DNA of 64,000 nucleotides from UBA1181 sp045600225. GTDB taxonomy: Bacteria; Bacteroidota; Bacteroidia; Bacteroidales; Paludibacteraceae. The notes under the pieces were generated by a model. That model was not told where the DNA came from. It did not search any database and saw only the letters and a program-made list of their open reading frames with translations. The position numbers and the translations under genes are program-made. Position 1 is the first letter of the stretch; each line of letters begins with the position of its first letter. The stretch lies in NCBI GenBank assembly GCA_045600225.1, contig JAZRXL010000027.1, positions 4,748 to 68,747 on the forward strand, given 5' to 3'. Shown here in pieces: positions 15,173-24,689 of this stretch.

Positions 15173-16453
15173 ATGGTAAGAGACACAGCAATTTTCGACA
15201 TTATCGAGAAGGAACGCCAACGCCAATTGAAAGGTATTGAGTTAATCGCTTCCGAAAACTTCGTAAGTGAGCAAGTTATGCAAGCAATGGGTTCTTGCTT
15301 GACAAACAAGTATGCAGAAGGCTACATTGGACACCGTCACTATGGTGGTTGCGAGGTAGTCGATATGAGCGAGGGATTGGCTATTGAGCGTCTTTGCAAG
15401 CTTTATGGTGCTGAGTACGCTAACGTACAACCACACTCTGGTGCACAAGCCAATGGAGCTGTCCTTTTGGCAGTTTTAAATCCTGGCGACAAATTTATGG
15501 GATTGGATTTGGCACATGGAGGTCACCTTTCTCACGGTTCTTTGGTAAACACTTCTGGTTTGATTTACAAACCAGTTCCATATTTCTTGAACAAGGAAAC
15601 AGGTCGTGTTGACTACGACGAAATGGAGAAGATTGCAAAAGCAGAGCATCCTAAATTGATTATCGGTGGAGGTTCTGCGTATTCTCGTGAGTGGGATTAC
15701 GCACGCATGCGTAAGATTGCTGATGAGGTAGGAGCTCTACTTATGATTGACATGGCTCACCCTGCTGGTCTTATCGCTGCAGGTTTGCTTGACAACCCAT
15801 TAAAGTACGCTCACATCGTTACATCTACTACACACAAGACTCTTCGTGGCCCTCGTGGTGGTATCATTCTTTTAGGCAAGGACTTTGACAATCCTTGGGG
15901 TAAAGTTACAAAAAAGGGTGTTATCCGCAAGATGTCTTCTATCTTGAATTCTGCAGTATTCCCAGGAATGCAAGGTGGTCCGCTTGAGCACGTGATTGCA
16001 GCTAAGGCTGTTGCTTTCGGAGAAGCACTTCAACCTGAATTTAAGACATACCAAACTCAAGTTAAGAAGAATGCAGCTGTTATGGCACAAGCATTCGTCG
16101 ATAAAGGTTATGCTGTTGTTTCTAATGGTACAGACAACCACTCAATGTTGATCGACCTTCGTCCTAAGTTCCCTGAATTGACTGGTAAAATGGCAGAATC
16201 TGCTCTTGTTGCTGCAGACATCACAACCAACATGAATATGGTTCCATTCGATACACGTTCTGCATTCCAAACTTCAGGTCTTCGCTTTGGTACTCCTGCT
16301 ATCACTACTCGTGGAGCTAAGGAAGATTTCATGGTTGAGATTGTTGAGATGATCGACACAGTTCTTTGCAAACCAGAATGCGATAAGACTATCACTTCAG
16401 TTCGCGAGAAGGTTAATTCTATCATGAAGGATTATCCTTTGTTTGCTTGGTAA
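15173..16453 (+). CDS. glyA: serine hydroxymethyltransferase
   Basis: PLP enzyme interconverting serine and glycine with tetrahydrofolate, supplying one-carbon units. Motifs are IELIASENFVSEQVMQAMGS, YAEGYIGHRHYGGCE, the PLP-lysine segment STTHKTLRGPRGG near residues 224-236, and FGTPAITTRG. Length 426 is normal. The gene uses more GC-rich, highly regular codons than its neighbours, as expected for high expression. Confidence 0.98.
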   Translation: MVRDTAIFDIIEKERQRQLKGIELIASENFVSEQVMQAMGSCLTNKYAEGYIGHRHYGGCEVVDMSEGLAIERLCKLYGAEYANVQPHSGAQANGAVLLAVLNPGDKFMGLDLAHGGHLSHGSLVNTSGLIYKPVPYFLNKETGRVDYDEMEKIAKAEHPKLIIGGGSAYSREWDYARMRKIADEVGALLMIDMAHPAGLIAAGLLDNPLKYAHIVTSTTHKTLRGPRGGIILLGKDFDNPWGKVTKKGVIRKMSSILNSAVFPGMQGGPLEHVIAAKAVAFGEALQPEFKTYQTQVKKNAAVMAQAFVDKGYAVVSNGTDNHSMLIDLRPKFPELTGKMAESALVAADITTNMNMVPFDTRSAFQTSGLRFGTPAITTRGAKEDFMVEIVEMIDTVLCKPECDKTITSVREKVNSIMKDYPLFAW

Positions 16454-16476
16454 GCATTAGCATTTATAAATATTCA

Positions 16477-16505
16477 AAGCCCGGATCTTTTTAAGATTCG
16501 GGCTT
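16477..16505 (+). terminator. glyA terminator
   Basis: Stem aagcccggatc / gattcgggctt (one wobble), then a T run. Confidence 0.75.
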
Positions 16506-16612
16506 ATTTTTTCCAAACAGGAATTCCTCGAAGTAAAATTGAGTTTACACAAAGTAAAAGAGGAGAAACTGCTTATGACAATTTCTCCCCTTTCAAAATA
16601 TAAGCTTCTAAT

Positions 16613-17899
16613 TTATATCTTATCCAAAGCCTCACAAATAGCATGCTTATCCATATTCTTTCCTATGAAGACCATCTTAACCATCTTATCTCCATACTTA
16701 TCATCCCACTCTTTAAGCAATTCAGGATTCTGTCTTAACATCATTTCCATCTCATCTTTAGGAGCTGTACAAATCCATTGTCCAGCTTCTTGTAATGTCT
16801 TTTGAGTCCCTGCCTGCTCAAACAAATAAGACATATCTTCATTATCAGAGAAGTAAGTAAGACCCTTCACACGAATCACCCCCTTTGGCCATGTTTTATA
16901 CACAAAGTGATCGAAGGCATTCAAATTCATAGGTTTTCTTCTGTAGTAAACAAATGTACTAATGCCATACTCTTCAGTCTCTCCTTCTCCACAATGACAA
17001 TGTTCATGATCGTGGTGATGGTGGTGATGTTCATGATCATCATCGTGATCATGGTCATGATCGTGGCAATGGCATTCTTCCCCCTCTGCATGATGACAAT
17101 GACACTCATGATCATCATGATCATGATGATGATGGTGATGATGGTGATGTTCCTCCTCTCGAGACTCTGCAGGTTTCTCCATTTCCTCAATCCAACCAGC
17201 GGACATACAAATCTTTTCCATATCAAACTTATGGCAATCGATGATTTCATCCAAATCAACTTTCGCGTAGTCAGTTTCCAAGATCTGAGCATGAGGTTGC
17301 AATTTTTTTATTACAACCTTTACCTCCTCTAATTCTTTTGCAGAAACCTCACTTACCTTGTTTAATATGATAACATCACAAAATTCGATCTGCTGAATAA
17401 CAAGGTTTGCCAAATCCTCTTCATCCGGTCCATGCATCAAATCATCTCCGTTAGAGAATTCCTTTGCAAGCCTCAACGCATCCACTACGGTGGCAACACA
17501 ATCCAATCTACAAATATCTGGCAATCCATATCTACGTGCCATGTCTGAAATTGAAACGATTGTATTTGCAATTGGGTAAGGTTCACATATACCGCTTGCC
17601 TCTATTACAATATAATCGAAACTATTTGTTTTCGTTATGTCTGTAATCTGCTGAATTAGATCTGTTTTTAAGGTGCAACAAATACAACCATTAGAAAGTG
17701 CAACAAGACTATCGTCCTTTTGTGTAACCACTCCCCCTTTTTGAATTAATGATGCATCTATATTAACCTCTCCAATATCATTCACAATAACCGCAATTTT
17801 CATACCTCTCTTATTTGAAAGGATATGATTCACCAATGTAGTCTTTCCACTACCCAAATATCCTGTTAACAGCGTAATAGGAACAATTTGATTTGACAT
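16613..17899 (-). CDS. COG0523 (CobW-like) GTPase with His-rich metal-binding loop
   Basis: 428 residues. G3E-family GTPase: Walker A GYLGSGKTTL at residues 13-22, the metal-binding CxCC motif (GCICCTLK, Cys72/74/75), EASGICEPYP, NKVSEVS as the base-recognition motif, and a CobW C-terminal domain (about residues 325-428). Between the two domains (about 253-312) is a loop with some 29 His plus Cys, Asp and Glu. Proteins of this group (ZNG1/ZigA/YeiR) are metallochaperones, best known for zinc; the His-rich loop supports Zn, Ni or Co binding. It follows the flippase gene by 35 bp on the same strand, although a functional link is not evident. Confidence 0.92.
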   Translation of the reverse strand: MSNQIVPITLLTGYLGSGKTTLVNHILSNKRGMKIAVIVNDIGEVNIDASLIQKGGVVTQKDDSLVALSNGCICCTLKTDLIQQITDITKTNSFDYIVIEASGICEPYPIANTIVSISDMARRYGLPDICRLDCVATVVDALRLAKEFSNGDDLMHGPDEEDLANLVIQQIEFCDVIILNKVSEVSAKELEEVKVVIKKLQPHAQILETDYAKVDLDEIIDCHKFDMEKICMSAGWIEEMEKPAESREEEHHHHHHHHHDHDDHECHCHHAEGEECHCHDHDHDHDDDHEHHHHHHDHEHCHCGEGETEEYGISTFVYYRRKPMNLNAFDHFVYKTWPKGVIRVKGLTYFSDNEDMSYLFEQAGTQKTLQEAGQWICTAPKDEMEMMLRQNPELLKEWDDKYGDKMVKMVFIGKNMDKHAICEALDKI

Positions 17900-17934
17900 A
17901 ATCTATAATTTTAAACAACTAAATTCAACAATAA

Positions 17935-19134
17935 TCAACCTCTCTTTGAACAATTCCAATATGCAACAAATAATATTATAGAAGTCACAACATTAGATAT
18001 CATATTCACCAATGAGGCTCCTACAATCTGGTATCGTTCTACAAGAACAAACGATAATACGAATGTGACCAAGACACCTACAAAAGATTTAACCACTAAT
18101 ATCTTAAGTTTTCCGTTTGCAGAAAAATAATGGCCAAAAACATTAGATACTGCTATCAATAGAACTCCTGGAGAAAGGACCATCAGAACAAGTTTAACAT
18201 CGTAGAATTCAGACCCAAACACCCATACGAACAACTCCTTCGGCATCAAATTTGCAACAACCAAAATAATTGCAGTCACAATGAAACTATACCAAGCAAC
18301 TTGATTAGTTCCCTTTATAGCCTCCTGTCCATCTTTCTCCTTCAACAATCTGGAATACTGAACCATCGAGATACTTCTACTTACAATCCAAATCGACTCT
18401 GCCAATGTCACACCAATAGAAAAGACACCCACAGAAGCACTTCCTACAAAATAGGTCAAAAAATAAAAACTCAATCTATAATTAAAGAATTGAAGGAAAT
18501 TACTCAACTCTGTTTGAAATCCAAACTTAAAGGAGCGAACTGCAGCTGGCCACAAATTAGTTACGCCTTTTAATGAAACTTTCTTCCTGTCTAAACATAA
18601 ACAAATAACGGTCAGGATAAAAAGAGAAAGCATTTGTGCATAAAAGTAGGCCCTATAACTATCATCTATCCAATAGTAAAACAAGAGCATAAAAAGGAGC
18701 AACATAAATGGTTGCAACACCGTCAGCATGTTATACTGCTTAATCCTTTGCCCCCCAACGAAAGAGGAATTAAAGAATGCCAACAAACCAGTAAATACAG
18801 AAACCACAAAGAAGAACAAGGATACATTCTCCTTCTCAACGATATGAAAGCACAGGGCCCCCACAAATGAAGAAAGGAACACCCATAGCATAGCGATAGC
18901 GAACAACCGGGAAGCGCCCGTTCGCTGCAAATAGTATGAAACACTACTACCTGTAAATATATTTGCCACGATGGCTAACAAACTAACATCCGCAACAAAC
19001 ATAGCTATCACACCTCGACCTTGAGCTCCCCAAAAATGGGTGGTCAAAATGACTACTAAAAAGTTCAAGATTAATATTGAACTTTTTCCTGCTATAGTCA
19101 TCAATATATTTTTCTTTACATCAAAAGCCATCAT
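17935..19134 (-). CDS. oligosaccharide flippase-like membrane protein
   Basis: About 399 residues with 11-12 predicted hydrophobic helices from KKNILMTIAGKSSILILNFLVV to the end, in the MOP/MATE superfamily pattern of Wzx-type polysaccharide exporters. It overlaps the end of the glycosyltransferase gene by 14 bp, so the two form a surface-glycan unit. No polymerase or other glycan genes are nearby; the substrate is unknown. Confidence 0.8.
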   Translation of the reverse strand: MMAFDVKKNILMTIAGKSSILILNFLVVILTTHFWGAQGRGVIAMFVADVSLLAIVANIFTGSSVSYYLQRTGASRLFAIAMLWVFLSSFVGALCFHIVEKENVSLFFFVVSVFTGLLAFFNSSFVGGQRIKQYNMLTVLQPFMLLLFMLLFYYWIDDSYRAYFYAQMLSLFILTVICLCLDRKKVSLKGVTNLWPAAVRSFKFGFQTELSNFLQFFNYRLSFYFLTYFVGSASVGVFSIGVTLAESIWIVSRSISMVQYSRLLKEKDGQEAIKGTNQVAWYSFIVTAIILVVANLMPKELFVWVFGSEFYDVKLVLMVLSPGVLLIAVSNVFGHYFSANGKLKILVVKSFVGVLVTFVLSFVLVERYQIVGASLVNMISNVVTSIILFVAYWNCSKRG

Positions 19135-20188
19135 GTATGAATTTCAAAAAATCACCTTCTATATTTTCCCAATTATATTTTAGGGAAGACAAATTTAAAT
19201 TATTTTGGCAATGCATCCTATAAATTTCAGGATTATCGACATAACGAAGTACTGTATTCACTATCTCATTTTCATCCATAGGATCCACCAAACATTCTAC
19301 TGCAAATTCGGGAACTCCCTTTCGTATTGCCTTCAAATCTGAGTACACCATAGGTCTGCCTGCAGACATGTAATAAAACAATTTTATCGGCAAGCAATGT
19401 GTGTTTTCAAAATCATTATCTCTTAAATCGAAAAAAACATCTCCCGTTGAAACACTATGGCAAAAATCAGGGAAAGGCATCCATCGAGAATAAGAGACTT
19501 TTAAGTTTGGCAACAAATCATTCACTTCTGTTTCCGTCTCTGACGAAATCACTTTTAATTCAAAAGGAATAGAAGGTCGTTCTGCCGCAACCTTTTTAGC
19601 TACTGACAAAACTCTAAAATAACCTTTCTCTTCTGTAAGGTTTCCAGAATAATACAACACACAACCATCCTTCAATGACTGTTTTGCATCTCTTTTCAAA
19701 ACACGACCCACAGGTGCATAATAAGACAAAAACATCATCCGTTTCCATGGGAACAAAAAACGGAAAGGGAATGACTTGTAGTATTCTCCAAATATAAAAG
19801 CATCGCAATAAAAACCTGCCAATAAAGAAAGCAAAGACAAATAGAAAAAGCGCAAGACCTTACCAAAGAAAGAAGCATTGCGTAAATTTTTCTTAGAAGG
19901 ATACCATTCTGTTATATCATATACAATCTTTACATCCGATTGTAAATTCTTCGCCACCCTCCTTGCCACACATACAGAAACAGGAGTATCACAAACAATC
20001 ACATCTGGAGACACTTCCCTTAGATGATCATACAACCAGGATTTTTTCTCATCTCTTCCTTTCTCTTTTTGTTCATAAGCAGAGAAAATAAAAACCTCAT
20101 CACCTATCTTACGAAGGGCTTCCGCCTCCTGATAAGCGACTCTGTCATCGTCCGCATTGTGAATCATTAAAGAAAAGGCAACTTTCAT
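19121..20188 (-). CDS. glycosyltransferase, GT4-like (GT-B fold)
   Basis: 355 residues. An N-terminal Rossmann-like half (KVAFSLMIHNADDDRVAYQEAEALRKIG, DVIVCDTPVSVCVA) and a C-terminal donor-binding half (LYYSGNLTEEKGYFRVL, CLPIKLFYYMSAGRPMVYSD) match GT4-type enzymes; the EX7E region is replaced by the KLFYYMSAGRP element typical of divergent members. Probably adds a sugar to a lipid- or polysaccharide-linked acceptor together with the adjacent flippase. Sugar and acceptor are not deducible. Confidence 0.82.
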   Translation of the reverse strand: MKVAFSLMIHNADDDRVAYQEAEALRKIGDEVFIFSAYEQKEKGRDEKKSWLYDHLREVSPDVIVCDTPVSVCVARRVAKNLQSDVKIVYDITEWYPSKKNLRNASFFGKVLRFFYLSLLSLLAGFYCDAFIFGEYYKSFPFRFLFPWKRMMFLSYYAPVGRVLKRDAKQSLKDGCVLYYSGNLTEEKGYFRVLSVAKKVAAERPSIPFELKVISSETETEVNDLLPNLKVSYSRWMPFPDFCHSVSTGDVFFDLRDNDFENTHCLPIKLFYYMSAGRPMVYSDLKAIRKGVPEFAVECLVDPMDENEIVNTVLRYVDNPEIYRMHCQNNLNLSSLKYNWENIEGDFLKFIHDGF

Positions 20189-20201
20189 AAACGAAAAAAA
20201 A

Positions 20202-20222
20202 GGGATGTCCTATGGACATCCC
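20202..20222 (-). terminator. ferredoxin gene terminator
   Basis: A perfect 9-bp stem gggatgtcc / ggacatccc with a 3-nt loop, followed on the minus strand by a run of T. Confidence 0.8.
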
Positions 20223-20248
20223 AATTTGATTCTACTAATCAAGACTAA

Positions 20249-20413
20249 TTACTTTGAGATAGCACCTGCTGGACAAGCGTCTGCACAAGTTCCACACTCA
20301 GTACAAGCGTTAGCATCAATCTTATAGATGTCGCCCTCAGAGATTGCTCCTACTGGACATTCTCCTGCGCAAGTACCACAAGCAACACAATCTTCACCAA
20401 TTACGTAAGCCAT
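20249..20413 (-). CDS. 2[4Fe-4S] ferredoxin (54 residues)
   Basis: A 54-residue protein starting MAYVIGEDCVACGTCAGECP and ending CPAGAISK. Two CxxCxxCxxxCP motifs (CVACGTCAGECP and CTECGTCADACP) bind two [4Fe-4S] clusters in the clostridial-type fold; the protein is an internal duplication. It is a soluble low-potential electron carrier, for example for pyruvate:ferredoxin oxidoreductase. It is monocistronic, with its own -7 box and terminator. Confidence 0.97.
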   Translation of the reverse strand: MAYVIGEDCVACGTCAGECPVGAISEGDIYKIDANACTECGTCADACPAGAISK

Positions 20414-20441
20414 AATCTAATCGTTTTAAAATTTAACACTA

Positions 20442-20470
20442 CAAAAGTATAATAATAAATACAAAATCAA
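20442..20470 (-). promoter_or_regulatory. ferredoxin promoter
   Basis: Minus strand TTG (20468-20470), 18 nt, TACTTTTG (20442-20449), about 29 nt before the ATG. Confidence 0.55.
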
Positions 20471-20516
20471 AAAGATTTGACTGTTTTTTTGTACAAAAAA
20501 TATGGCTATTCGTCGG

Positions 20517-23500
20517 TTAATTTGAGGAGGTTTCTTCCACTCTATTCAATATTTGATACGCCTCATCTACTGTATCCACATCATTAAATAAAATCGATTT
20601 CTTTCCTGCCACATCTCTTAATTTACATCTTTCAACATGTGTCTGGTAATAATTAATAATCTTACCAAATGCATCCGACTGAAAATAAGGAGAATTCTCA
20701 ACTGTAATAAAATAACCGGCCATTCTATTTTGTTTCAATGTAAGCTTTTCGAAGCCTAACGATATCGCTATCCATCGTAAACGAACCAACAGCAACAGAT
20801 TTCTTGTTTGATCAGGCAATTGACCAAATCTATCGATCAACTTGTTCTCAAACCTCGACAACTCCTCTTCATCCCGAACATTATCCAATTCTCTGTACAA
20901 CGACATTCGTTCAGAAACATTCTCCACATAATCAGAAGGGAAAGTCAGTTCCAAATCTGTTTCTACCTGACAATCTGTCACATACTGAAGTTTCTCTACA
21001 TTTTTATCATCTTCCTCCTTATACAAATCGGAGAATTCGTCTACCTTCAACTCGGCCACCGCCTCATTCAATACTTTCTGATATGCCTCATAACCCAAAT
21101 CCGCTATAAAACCACTCTGTTCTGCACCTAATAGATTTCCTGCTCCACGAATATCCAAATCCTGCATTGCAATATTGAAACCACTTCCAAGATCCGAAAA
21201 ACTTTCAATGGCTTGCAATCGCCTTCTTGCCTCTGGTGTAACCGAAGACAAAGGAGGTGCAAGCAAGTAACAGAATGCCCTTCTGTTACTTCTTCCCACA
21301 CGTCCCCTCAACTGATGAAGGTCACTTAAGCCAAAGTTGTGTGCATTATTGACAATTATTGTGTTACAATTAGATATATCTATACCCGACTCCACAATAG
21401 TTGTTGCCAACAAGACATCATATTCATAATCCAAGAAATCCAAGATTATTTTTTCCAAATCATCTGCTGGCATCTGTCCATGACCAATAGCAATCCTTGC
21501 TTCCGGAACAAGCCTATTAATCAAAGCGGCTATTTCTTGTAAGTTTTGGACTCTGTTGTTTATAAAAAAGACTTGACCATTTCTATCCAACTCATAACGA
21601 ATAGCATCTCGTATCACATCTTCATTAAAAGTATGCAACTCTGTTTGAACAGGATATCTGTTGGGTGGTGGTGTATTTATAACCGACAAGTCTCTTGCTC
21701 CCATAAGAGAAAACTGAAGCGTACGAGGTATTGGTGTTGCAGTCATTGTTAAAGTATCCACATTCACTTTCATCTGTTTTATCTTCTCTTTAACAGAAAC
21801 TCCAAACTTTTGTTCCTCGTCTATTATCAACAATCCAAGATCTTTGAACTTAATTTCCTTCCCCAATATTTTTTGAGTTCCAATCACAATATTCAAAGAT
21901 CCTTCTTCCAACTCTTTCGATATGCGTTTCACCTCCTTACCAGTCTTTGATCTATTTAAATAATCTACACGGCAAGGGAAATTCTTCAATCTTTCACTAA
22001 AAGTCTTATAATGCTGCAAAGCCAACACTGTAGTTGGAACCAAAATAGCAACCTGCTTATTATCACAAACTGCCTTAAACGCAGCCCTTATTGCAATCTC
22101 TGTTTTTCCAAAACCCACATCTCCACACACAAGGCGGTCCATAGGAAGATCTCTCTCCATATCCTGTTTAACCTCCTTCGTTGTCTTCAACTGATCGGGA
22201 GTATCTTCATAGATAAACGAGGCCTCTAATTCCGATTGTAAAAAAGTATCAGGAGAAAAGGCATAACCTTTTTCCTCTCTACGTTTCGCATAAAGAGCAA
22301 TAAGGTCACGAGCAATATCCTTAACTTTTTTCTTTGTCTTTTCTTTTAATGTCTGCCATGCACCAGTTCCCAACTTGTTAATTGTCGGCGCATCCCCTTC
22401 CTTACTCTTATATCTTGAAATTTTATGGAGAGAATGGATACTCACCAACAAAAGATCATCGTTTTTATACAAGAGTTTAATTACCTCTTGCTTTTTCCCG
22501 TTAGCATCAATTTGTATCAATCCTCCAAACCGAGCGACACCATGATCTATGTGCACTACATAATCTCCTAATTTGAAACTATTAAGTTCCTTTAATGTCA
22601 ATGCAACCTGACCATTTCGAGCACGATCCGACCGCAAAGAATACTTATGATAGCGTTCGAAAATTTGATGATCGGTGTAACAACACACACGCATATCTTC
22701 ATCCACAAAGCCTTCGTGCAATGTTTTCGAGACTGGAATAAACGGTATGTTTTTCCCTTTGTCCTTAAAGATTGAATCTAATCTATCTATTTGATGTTTA
22801 TTGTCACTCAAAAAGAAAACAGAGTATCCATCTTGAATCCTTTGGCTGAAATCTTTTGCTATCAAATCGAAATTTTTGTTGAACACAGGTTGCGGTGCAG
22901 ACCTGAACTCTATCTTTTCCGATCCTTTCAATCCGCAATGTCCTCCAAAATCCACCAATCTAAAAGAATCCATTTTTTTGAGGAATTCATACCCATCAAC
23001 AAACACATTCTCAACATCTTTCTCCTGTGTTTCTATAAGGATTTCAGAGAAAATCTTAAAATCGGAAAAGGATATCAAGGAGTGTTCTGGCAAGAAATTC
23101 AGAATGGTATCTGAGACCACTTTTTGATCGTGTATATTAGGAACGATGGAAATGAAATCCTTTTGTTCTTTCGACAATTGTGTTTCTACTTCAAATGTAC
23201 GTATCGAGTCTATTTCATCTCCAAAAAAATCTATTCGATAAGGGTCTTCACTCGAAAAAGAATAAACATCTATGATACTTCCACGCACAGAATATTGACC
23301 AGGTTCATAAACAAAATCCACTCGTGAGAAGCCAAATTCATTTAACATTTGGATTAAGAACAGAGAATCGACAGTCTCCCCCACTTTAACATTAAATGTT
23401 TTTTCTTTAAGGACTTCTGTTTTCACAACTAACTCTGTGCAAGCTTCTGGATAGGAGACGACAAAGAACTTCGATTTTTTATTTTCCAAACAATTGAGGA

Positions 23501-23828
23501 CCTCCGTTCTCAAGATCTCACTAGCCGGATCCTGCTGGTGCTGTCCATATTTAGCAGTAGGTTTAAATGATGTCGGATAGAAGTAAACATCTTCCTGCCC
23601 CAAAATCTGCGTAATATCGTGATAAAAGTACGCGGCACTTTCCGAATCATTCATCACAACAAACATCTGCTGTGTACCCTTTTGATACAAAAAAGAGAAC
23701 AACAACGCGCGGAAAGAACCATCCAACCCCTTTAAGTTGAGAGTACGATTCTTTCCTTTTATCCACTCATTCACTGCAAGAGCCTGATTACTAAGCTCAA
23801 CGCACTTTAACAATTCAACAATTTCCAA
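20517..23828 (-). CDS. mfd: transcription-repair coupling factor
   Basis: SF2 translocase that removes stalled RNA polymerase and recruits UvrA to lesions. In order: UvrB-like N-terminal region, RNA-polymerase-interacting CarD-like domain (LGDYVVHIDHGVARFGGL, near residue 425), helicase domain with Walker A GDVGFGKTEIAIRAA near residue 570 and the DEEQ box (LLIIDEEQKFGV), motif VI (QLRGRVGRSNRRA), and the TRCF C-terminal domain. Length 1103 is normal. Confidence 0.97.
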   Translation of the reverse strand: MEIVELLKCVELSNQALAVNEWIKGKNRTLNLKGLDGSFRALLFSFLYQKGTQQMFVVMNDSESAAYFYHDITQILGQEDVYFYPTSFKPTAKYGQHQQDPASEILRTEVLNCLENKKSKFFVVSYPEACTELVVKTEVLKEKTFNVKVGETVDSLFLIQMLNEFGFSRVDFVYEPGQYSVRGSIIDVYSFSSEDPYRIDFFGDEIDSIRTFEVETQLSKEQKDFISIVPNIHDQKVVSDTILNFLPEHSLISFSDFKIFSEILIETQEKDVENVFVDGYEFLKKMDSFRLVDFGGHCGLKGSEKIEFRSAPQPVFNKNFDLIAKDFSQRIQDGYSVFFLSDNKHQIDRLDSIFKDKGKNIPFIPVSKTLHEGFVDEDMRVCCYTDHQIFERYHKYSLRSDRARNGQVALTLKELNSFKLGDYVVHIDHGVARFGGLIQIDANGKKQEVIKLLYKNDDLLLVSIHSLHKISRYKSKEGDAPTINKLGTGAWQTLKEKTKKKVKDIARDLIALYAKRREEKGYAFSPDTFLQSELEASFIYEDTPDQLKTTKEVKQDMERDLPMDRLVCGDVGFGKTEIAIRAAFKAVCDNKQVAILVPTTVLALQHYKTFSERLKNFPCRVDYLNRSKTGKEVKRISKELEEGSLNIVIGTQKILGKEIKFKDLGLLIIDEEQKFGVSVKEKIKQMKVNVDTLTMTATPIPRTLQFSLMGARDLSVINTPPPNRYPVQTELHTFNEDVIRDAIRYELDRNGQVFFINNRVQNLQEIAALINRLVPEARIAIGHGQMPADDLEKIILDFLDYEYDVLLATTIVESGIDISNCNTIIVNNAHNFGLSDLHQLRGRVGRSNRRAFCYLLAPPLSSVTPEARRRLQAIESFSDLGSGFNIAMQDLDIRGAGNLLGAEQSGFIADLGYEAYQKVLNEAVAELKVDEFSDLYKEEDDKNVEKLQYVTDCQVETDLELTFPSDYVENVSERMSLYRELDNVRDEEELSRFENKLIDRFGQLPDQTRNLLLLVRLRWIAISLGFEKLTLKQNRMAGYFITVENSPYFQSDAFGKIINYYQTHVERCKLRDVAGKKSILFNDVDTVDEAYQILNRVEETSSN

Positions 23829-23846
23829 GATTAAGAAATTTTTTCA

Positions 23847-23854
23847 CAAAGATA
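23847..23854 (-). promoter_or_regulatory. -7 element for mfd
   Basis: TATCTTTG on the minus strand about 20 nt before the mfd ATG. Confidence 0.5.
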
Positions 23855-23879
23855 GCGAATAAATTTCCAAACCATTTTT

Positions 23880-23887
23880 TAAATTTG
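23880..23887 (+). promoter_or_regulatory. -7 element for the GT2-pyrC unit
   Basis: TAAATTTG 24 nt before the GTG start at 23912. An in-frame TTG (23885) lies inside this box and is therefore unlikely to be a start codon. Confidence 0.5.
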
Positions 23888-23911
23888 CATAAACGTATAA
23901 AAAATAAAATT

Positions 23912-24661
23912 GTGGAAACTAACGACGGCATAGTAATTATACCAACGTATAATGAGAAGGAAAACATTGAAAACATTTGTAGAGCAGTGTTCTCCTTACC
24001 AAAGCATTTCCATGTTTTGGTGATTGATGATGGATCTCCGGATGGGACAGGGGCCATTGTCAAAAATCTACAAACAGAGTTTCCCGATCGTCTGTTCATT
24101 ATAGAAAGAGCAGGAAAGCAAGGATTGGGCACAGCATACATTACTGGATTTAAATGGTCTTTGGAACATGGATACGAGTATGTATTCGAAATGGATGCTG
24201 ATTTCTCTCACAATCCAAACGACTTGCTAAATCTACACAAAGCATGTTCTGTGGAAGGTGCTGATTTAGCAATCGGATCGCGTTATATCAGTGGCGTAAA
24301 TGTGGTTAACTGGCCAATGGGTCGAGTTCTAATGTCCTATTTCGCTTCTATATATGTGCGCATTGTAACAGGAATGAAGGTTGCCGACACAACAGCAGGA
24401 TTCAAATGTTACAGAAAAGAGGTTCTTGAAACTATCGAATTAGACAAAATACGATTCAAGGGATATGCATTTCAAATAGAGATGAAATACACAACATACA
24501 AATGTGGATTCACCATCAAAGAAGTTCCTATCATATTCGTCAATCGAGTATTAGGAAATTCAAAGATGAGTGGAGGTATTTTCGGAGAAGCTTTATTCGG
24601 AGTAATTCGTTTGAAATGGGATAGTTTCTTCCGTAAGTATCCACAAAAAGGGAGTAAATAA
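23912..24661 (+). CDS. GT2 glycosyltransferase, polyprenol-phosphate mannosyl/glycosyl type
   Basis: 249 residues from GTG at 23912, chosen because it begins just before VIIPTYNEKENIENI and a -7 box precludes the upstream TTG. Signatures are DDGSPDGTGAI, FEMDADFSHNP (DxD) and AIGSRYISGVNVVNWP, matching dolichol/polyprenol-phosphate mannose synthases. It lacks the C-terminal membrane helices of the longer forms. It would make a polyprenyl-P-sugar donor for periplasmic glycosylation, for example O-glycosylation as known in Bacteroidota (inference). It is followed by pyrC after 28 bp. Confidence 0.9.
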   Translation: METNDGIVIIPTYNEKENIENICRAVFSLPKHFHVLVIDDGSPDGTGAIVKNLQTEFPDRLFIIERAGKQGLGTAYITGFKWSLEHGYEYVFEMDADFSHNPNDLLNLHKACSVEGADLAIGSRYISGVNVVNWPMGRVLMSYFASIYVRIVTGMKVADTTAGFKCYRKEVLETIELDKIRFKGYAFQIEMKYTTYKCGFTIKEVPIIFVNRVLGNSKMSGGIFGEALFGVIRLKWDSFFRKYPQKGSK

Positions 24662-24689
24662 AGGGTTCTAACTATTAAAATTACAAAAA

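Noticed and set aside
16927..17332. Repetitive tract in the COG0523 gene resembling a tandem DNA repeat, and frames on both strands there
   Set aside because: The periodicity comes from His/Asp codons in the real protein; no exact unit recurs with fixed spacing, so it is not a CRISPR or satellite.
23885..23911. TTG start for the GT2 gene at 23885
   Set aside because: It sits inside the TAAATTTG promoter box; the GTG at 23912 fits the protein N-terminus.
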